In this document: in pieces, positions 59,983 to 64,000 of the stretch
How the letters are laid out: every line of letters begins with the position of its first letter
How positions within the stretch are numbered: position 1 is the stretch's first letter
Assembly (NCBI RefSeq): GCF_002567005.1
Contig: NZ_NUZU01000003.1
Coordinates: 51,702-115,701, forward strand
Length of the DNA: 64,000 bases
From: Bacillus sp. AFS073361
Lineage (GTDB): Bacteria > Bacillota > Bacilli > Bacillales > Cytobacillaceae
Reading direction: 5' to 3'
Made by a program: the position numbers and the translations under genes
The notes under the pieces: generated by a model
What the model saw: the letters and a program-made list of their open reading frames with translations, nothing else
Databases searched by the model: none
Told to the model about the DNA's origin: nothing

Positions 59983-60525
59983 ATGGATAGAAAAATCATT
60001 TATTGGAGTTTATTTGTTCATGGCCCATGGGAAATGTATCTTGCAGCAACAACCCAAGGACTTTGTTATGTTGGATCAGACCATAAGGGCTTTGAGGAAT
60101 TAGTGGACTGGGTGCAGAAAAAGTTCCCTCAGCACCAATTGGAACCAGACGATCAACGAATGCACATATTTGCTGACCAATTCGCTGAATATTTTCAAGG
60201 AAAAAGGACGAAGTTTACTTTTCCAACCGATTTTTATGGAACTCCTTTTCAACAATCTGTTTGGAATGCATTAAATGAAATTCCTTACGGGTCTACCCAT
60301 ACATACTCGGAAATCGCAGAATTCCTTCAAAAACCTAAGTCAGTTCGTGCAGTGGCCTCTGCCATCGGGGCAAACCCAATCTTAATTACGGTTCCCTGCC
60401 ATCGGGTGATTGGAAAGAACGGAAAACTCACTGGATTTCGTGGCGGTTTGGAGATGAAGGAAAAACTGTTGGATTTGGAAAAATTGCCTTCCACCATGAA
60501 GGGATTGAAAGCCCATGCCAAATAA
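59983..60525 (+). CDS. ogt: Methylated-DNA-protein-cysteine methyltransferase
   Basis: A 180-residue O6-alkylguanine-DNA alkyltransferase. The acceptor Cys is in VPCHRVIGKNGKLTGFRGG, and the helix-turn-helix region PYGSTHTYSEIAEFLQKPKSVRAVASAIGANP is canonical. A slightly unusual N-terminus (WSLFVHGPWEMYLAATTQG) corresponds to the ancillary domain. It repairs alkylated guanine by direct transfer. Overlaps the following dioxygenase-like gene by 11 bp, which suggests joint repair of alkylation damage. Confidence 0.94.
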   Translation: MDRKIIYWSLFVHGPWEMYLAATTQGLCYVGSDHKGFEELVDWVQKKFPQHQLEPDDQRMHIFADQFAEYFQGKRTKFTFPTDFYGTPFQQSVWNALNEIPYGSTHTYSEIAEFLQKPKSVRAVASAIGANPILITVPCHRVIGKNGKLTGFRGGLEMKEKLLDLEKLPSTMKGLKAHAK

Positions 60526-61228
60526 TATTTCTGTCAGGATTGAATCACTAGATTGGGATAAGTTGCATCACCTGCTAGAAATACAAGGATTTGCAAAGCT
60601 GCCTCCATTATTGGATCCGCTTCAATGCCAGGAAATGATTAAAACATACGATGATCCATCCAATTTCCGCAGCACGATAAATATGAAACGATACAGATTT
60701 GGGAAAGGAGAATACAAATACTATCAAGCGCCTCTCCCACCTTTACTACAACAACTCCGTACGGGTTTCTACCCAGAACTGGCAAAAGCAGCGAACCGCT
60801 GGTTGCAGCACCTTAGAAAAGATCAGATATATCCAGGAAGACTGTCCGAATTTCTCAACTATTGTCACGACAAGGGGCAAGTTCGGTCCACTCCGCTAAT
60901 TCTGAAATATAAAACCGGTGGCTATAACTGTTTGCATCAGGATTTGTATGGTGAAGTTTACTTTCCATTCCAAGTACTATTTGTTCTAAATCAACGGGAG
61001 AAAGACTATACCGGTGGTGTTTCTATCCTTGTCGAACAAAGGCCTCGGGCCCAAAGCCGGGGACATGTGATTACACTTGAACAAGGTGAAGGCCTCATCT
61101 TCCCAACGAACTATCGTCCGATTGAAGGAACGCGCGGCTATTATAGGACTACTGTAAAACATGGAGTAAGTACCGTAACATCTGGTACGCGCTATGGCTT
61201 GGGAATAATATTTCATGATGCAAAATAA
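60515..61228 (+). CDS. 2-oxoglutarate/Fe(II) oxygenase family protein
   Basis: A 237-residue protein with the iron-binding HxD motif in NCLHQDLYG (about residue 141), the second His in TTVKHGVSTV and the 2OG-binding Arg in SGTRYGLGIIFH. The size and core fit the AlkB-like/prolyl-hydroxylase-like group. Its 11-bp overlap with ogt points to DNA-alkylation repair, or possibly to demethylation of another nucleic acid or protein; substrate not proven. Confidence 0.8.
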   Translation: MPNNISVRIESLDWDKLHHLLEIQGFAKLPPLLDPLQCQEMIKTYDDPSNFRSTINMKRYRFGKGEYKYYQAPLPPLLQQLRTGFYPELAKAANRWLQHLRKDQIYPGRLSEFLNYCHDKGQVRSTPLILKYKTGGYNCLHQDLYGEVYFPFQVLFVLNQREKDYTGGVSILVEQRPRAQSRGHVITLEQGEGLIFPTNYRPIEGTRGYYRTTVKHGVSTVTSGTRYGLGIIFHDAK

Positions 61229-61280
61229 AAGCGAAACCTAACAATATTCTATATCGGGGTAAGAAAGTCCATTATATGTA

Positions 61281-61306
61281 AAAAAGGCAGAAGTCTCTGC
61301 CTTTTT
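61281..61306. terminator. Bidirectional terminator between the oxygenase and SpoIID-domain genes
   Basis: AAAAAGGCAGA/TCTGCCTTTTT hairpin ending at the stop of the minus-strand gene. Confidence 0.88.
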
Positions 61307-63500
61307 ATTTTATATATGATTTTGAAACATAACCTGTCGTTTTACCATATTTGATTTTATACCATGATCCTGTTGTGGAAACTATCGTTACGGTTTGATT
61401 TTTCTTTAAAGATCCAATCACTTTGCCTTTAGTGGAGGCTGAGCTGCGGACATTCAGTCGGGTTACAGTCACTTTTCCCGTTTTCATTTTGACAACTTTT
61501 TTAACTTCGAAACTAGTTGTCACGCTCGAACGATTTTTACTTGTGTCCGTCGCAGATATTACAACCGAATATTTCCCATTACCTAATGATTTTGTATTGT
61601 ATTCCTGATTAATGGTCCCTGCTTTTGTTTGGATATCTTTTTTCAAGTAGCTAAGGATTTTACCGGAATTGTTTTTAATATACACCGTTACCTTTGCGTT
61701 TTCGTTAGTTTTAAAAGTAATGTGGGCTTTATTATTTTTGTTATCTATGCTTGCTTTAACGCTGCTGATTTTAGGTGCGGTCTTGTCTTTTTTTACCTCA
61801 AAAGATGGCAATGTCGAAGATCGATTATTACTCAAATCAACAGCAATAATTCCTGCATAATATTTTCCGTTAGCTAAAGAATAACTGTTATATTCTTTGG
61901 TAATCGTCCCTGCTCCTGTTAGTGCATCTTTTAATAAATAGGTGAAAATCTTGCCTTTGCTGTCCTTAAGATAAACTGTTACTTTTGCCTTTTCGTTCGT
62001 CTTAAAGCTAACAAATGTTTTATTTTTCAAATGATCGACATTTACTTTGACTTCACTAATCGTTGGAGCAGTTTGGTCTATAACTGGAGTCTTTGGCGTT
62101 TCCTGAACCGGTTTAACTGCCGCTAGTTCTTCAGTTGTACTAGTTTTCTGTTCTGATGGTTCTGGTTGTTCTGTGGTATCTGCTGCTTTCTGTTCGGTTG
62201 GTTCAGCTGGAGCTTCTACAACAGGCACAGGTCTGTCGCCGTACTCTCTTACAATGGATGCACCATCGTAATAAAAGGCAAGAATCTGATTGTATTTTTG
62301 GCCTGCTTCGGCACGATTCTGTGCACCCCATTGACTTAATCCAACACCATGGCCGTCACCCAATCCGGAAACTGTAATGGTTCCGTCCTTATCCGCGATG
62401 TTTGAAACAAGATAACTCAACATCATCCGATTGCCGACCATTGCACGAATCTGTGAGGCTGCTACATTTTTATATTCTAATTTTTGCGGGATATAAGCGC
62501 CATTTTCGTCAATTTTATCTTTTGTTAAAAATTCAACTGTTATATTTCCCTTGGAAACACGACCGCCAGATGTTGGGGTGTGCAAGCTTAGTACAGGTAT
62601 AGCTGTAATTTTAATTTCTTTTCCAGCATAGCCATGCGTGGCCATCCAAGCTTTTATCATATTAATAATGGTAGTATCTTTTTCTTTCATTTGACTCCAT
62701 GTCAAATTAGCGGGATTAAATTGTTGTTTACTTATGGAGAATTTCCAAGCAGTTTTTGCATCATACGGATCTTCTTTAATCGTTAAATATGAGAGTGGCG
62801 AGGAACCCCAGACATTGGCATTTGATTCTGTTTTCCCGCCATTACTTGCAGAGAAAACGGCACTAACTAGCCGGCCATTTGCCTTTAGGACTTCCCCTTT
62901 TGTTTCATCCACTGCAGCTGTACTATTGGGATTCCAAGTATAACCACCATAAACTTGATAATTAATCGTATCATCAATGGTTACTGATTTATAAGTAAGC
63001 GCATAGGTTCTTGCCGCTATCGCTTGCGTTTTTAATGCTTCACGGTTCCAACTGGCATACATTTCAGAAGGGACAACACCTTTTAGGTAATCTTCCATGT
63101 AAATCTCGTTAATCGGACGAACATACTTTGAATTTTCAGGGACAAATTGAAATGAACCTAAATAATTCCGATTATTAATCGATAAATAATCGGTTTCTTT
63201 GGCAGGTTTGATTTTAACGTTATCTGAGGTAAATAACGGTGTGGTCCCATCTAGTATCGTTATGTTATTATTCTTATATTGTAATAGATAAGACTTTCCA
63301 GAAGTTAATCGTACGGTTGAATTCTCGACATAATAAACACCTGATGGTTTGATCGTTAACTCTGCTTTATTTCCGAGATTATTAACCAATTTCACTTTAA
63401 TCTTGGGTTCTATGTTTTCGGCTGAGACACCACCTAATTTTATCATGTTACATACTATTAAAAAGGCCAAAAAGCCCGCAAAAAATTTTTTCAATATCAT
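61305..63500 (-). CDS. Secreted SpoIID/LytB-domain protein with Ig-like repeats and SH3 domain
   Basis: A 731-residue exported protein. Signal peptide [15 protein letters not shown]. The SpoIID domain follows ([51 protein letters not shown]). A Glu/Thr/Pro-rich linker is next, then two about 95-residue Ig-like repeats (both starting TAP-ISSVK/ISEVK and ending SFEVKK). A C-terminal bacterial SH3 domain ends the protein ([19 protein letters not shown]...YVSKSYIK). It probably acts on denuded glycan strands at the cell wall. The second repeat may come from duplication. Confidence 0.92.
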   Translation of the reverse strand: MILKKFFAGFLAFLIVCNMIKLGGVSAENIEPKIKVKLVNNLGNKAELTIKPSGVYYVENSTVRLTSGKSYLLQYKNNNITILDGTTPLFTSDNVKIKPAKETDYLSINNRNYLGSFQFVPENSKYVRPINEIYMEDYLKGVVPSEMYASWNREALKTQAIAARTYALTYKSVTIDDTINYQVYGGYTWNPNSTAAVDETKGEVLKANGRLVSAVFSASNGGKTESNANVWGSSPLSYLTIKEDPYDAKTAWKFSISKQQFNPANLTWSQMKEKDTTIINMIKAWMATHGYAGKEIKITAIPVLSLHTPTSGGRVSKGNITVEFLTKDKIDENGAYIPQKLEYKNVAASQIRAMVGNRMMLSYLVSNIADKDGTITVSGLGDGHGVGLSQWGAQNRAEAGQKYNQILAFYYDGASIVREYGDRPVPVVEAPAEPTEQKAADTTEQPEPSEQKTSTTEELAAVKPVQETPKTPVIDQTAPTISEVKVNVDHLKNKTFVSFKTNEKAKVTVYLKDSKGKIFTYLLKDALTGAGTITKEYNSYSLANGKYYAGIIAVDLSNNRSSTLPSFEVKKDKTAPKISSVKASIDNKNNKAHITFKTNENAKVTVYIKNNSGKILSYLKKDIQTKAGTINQEYNTKSLGNGKYSVVISATDTSKNRSSVTTSFEVKKVVKMKTGKVTVTRLNVRSSASTKGKVIGSLKKNQTVTIVSTTGSWYKIKYGKTTGYVSKSYIK

Positions 63501-63609
63501 TCTCCATTCATAAAAGTATGAAGTTCATATAATAGCATACTTTATGAATCTATTAATAAACAACATGATAATATTGGTAAGTCATAAGTCCCATAGTTTT
63601 GTAAAAAAT

Positions 63610-63634
63610 AAAAAACTCACCAAAACTGGTGAGT
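63610..63634 (-). terminator. Intrinsic terminator of the GW-repeat gene
   Basis: ACTCACCA/TGGTGAGT stem with an AAAC loop; T-rich tail on the minus strand. Confidence 0.85.
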
Positions 63635-63638
63635 ACTA

Positions 63639-64000
63639 TTACCGAGCAGTAATTTGAATCCATTTAGGACCGGAACTGGTAGAAATTTGATACCAGCCGT
63701 CTCCTCTATCAACAAAAACCTTAACTTTTCGAGGAGTGATTTTTCCGCTTGACTTCGCGGATACAAACGGCTTGCTATAAAGTTTTACCGCCTTGTTAAT
63801 TTGGAGGTATTTCACTGGTTTCGGATTAATATAAATCCATTTCGCTCCTAAAGTTGTATTAATTAAGTACCATCCATTTTTGCTTTTTTTCATAACCTTT
63901 ACTGTTTGCGGAACGATTGTTCTCGTTTTTTTCATCGAAATGGTAGGCTTGTCATATAAATTCACATCATATTTAATCTTTAGATTTGATATGATCGGCA
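63639..64000 (-). CDS. GW-repeat cell-wall-binding protein, 5' end beyond the window
   Basis: The reading frame stays open to the right edge (through PIISNLKIKYD), so the gene is cut by the window. What is visible contains two GW/SH3-like modules: KNGWYLINTTLGAKWIYI and GDGWYQISTSSGPKWIQI, each preceded by a KLYSKP-like or NLYDKP-like segment. Such modules anchor autolysins and surface proteins to teichoic acids. The missing N-terminal part probably carries a signal peptide and perhaps an enzyme domain. Confidence 0.85.
   Translation of the reverse strand, partial: PIISNLKIKYDVNLYDKPTISMKKTRTIVPQTVKVMKKSKNGWYLINTTLGAKWIYINPKPVKYLQINKAVKLYSKPFVSAKSSGKITPRKVKVFVDRGDGWYQISTSSGPKWIQITAR

Noticed and set aside
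1-64000. Mobile elements, prophage, CRISPR, rRNA
   Set aside because: Searched by eye for transposase motifs, integrases, repeat-spacer arrays and rRNA segments; none seen.

Overview
The window looks like chromosomal DNA from a spore-forming, low-GC Firmicute of the Bacillaceae (Bacillus/Neobacillus type). The support is GGAGG-type ribosome binding sites, an intact gerA/gerB pair with a broken gerC, a proline T-box leader, probable CcpA (cre), Fur and MhqR sites, a DeoR of the Bacillus subtilis SorC-like type, and many intrinsic terminators. I see no transposase, prophage, CRISPR array or rRNA operon.

Layout. 0-9 kb: a hydrolase/DoxX/extradiol dioxygenase operon (quinone or catechol stress type), small hypotheticals, an LCP lipoprotein, and a gerABC-type germinant receptor whose gerC carries a 7-bp tandem duplication and is out of frame. 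9.1 kb: a tRNA-like gene with an abnormally long central arm and its own terminator. 9.3-11.6 kb: feoA plus a FeoB naturally split into GTPase and membrane proteins. 11.9-22 kb: a nuclease-helicase fusion, proBA under a T-box, an MhqD-like hydrolase behind an MhqR-type operator, a SatD/DUF3307 pair with its own palindromic operator, and a UPF1/Dna2-like helicase. 22-23.3 kb: an acidic repeat protein and a small HTH regulator.

23.4-31.2 kb is the most interesting region: a single-operon bacterial microcompartment (BMC) of 12 genes with two hexamer and three pentamer shell genes. Its cargo is deoxyribose-phosphate aldolase, triosephosphate isomerase, a PduP-type aldehyde dehydrogenase, PduL phosphotransacylase, a flavoprotein-like protein and an RpiB-like isomerase, and it has a DeoR-type regulator. 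Five cargo proteins start with an amphipathic encapsulation-peptide-like helix; RpiB does not. A near-perfect sigma-A promoter is overlapped by one operator, with a second operator 53 bp downstream and then a cre-like site. The expected chemistry is deoxyribose-5-P to acetaldehyde plus glyceraldehyde-3-P, acetaldehyde to acetyl-CoA to acetyl-P, and glyceraldehyde-3-P to DHAP. Two enzymes have altered active-site positions. From memory, BMC surveys have catalogued a sugar-phosphate-utilising (SPU) class with DeoC and RpiB, so the class is probably not new; the details here seem poorly explored.

31.3-39 kb: a reductive pyrimidine catabolism cluster (PreT, PreA, dihydropyrimidinase, an omega-aminotransferase, a PucR-type regulator and a small unknown protein). 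Side by side, the two loci could dispose of the sugar and the base of pyrimidine deoxynucleosides.

39.6-64 kb: a HemD-like protein, an NAD(P)-binding protein, a cytosolic BtuF-like protein, a DHA2 efflux pump with TetR regulator, lrgAB, a thioesterase with a strong cre, a class I (NrdEF-type) ribonucleotide reductase operon under a cobalamin riboswitch, a large membrane-anchored unknown, a secreted 5'-nucleotidase, a VanW lipoprotein, a formate/nitrite transporter, an Ogt/2OG-oxygenase pair, a SpoIID-domain wall protein, and a GW-repeat protein cut by the window edge. Three copies of a TGGTGTCAGGCACCA-type palindrome are scattered over 48.4-57.7 kb.
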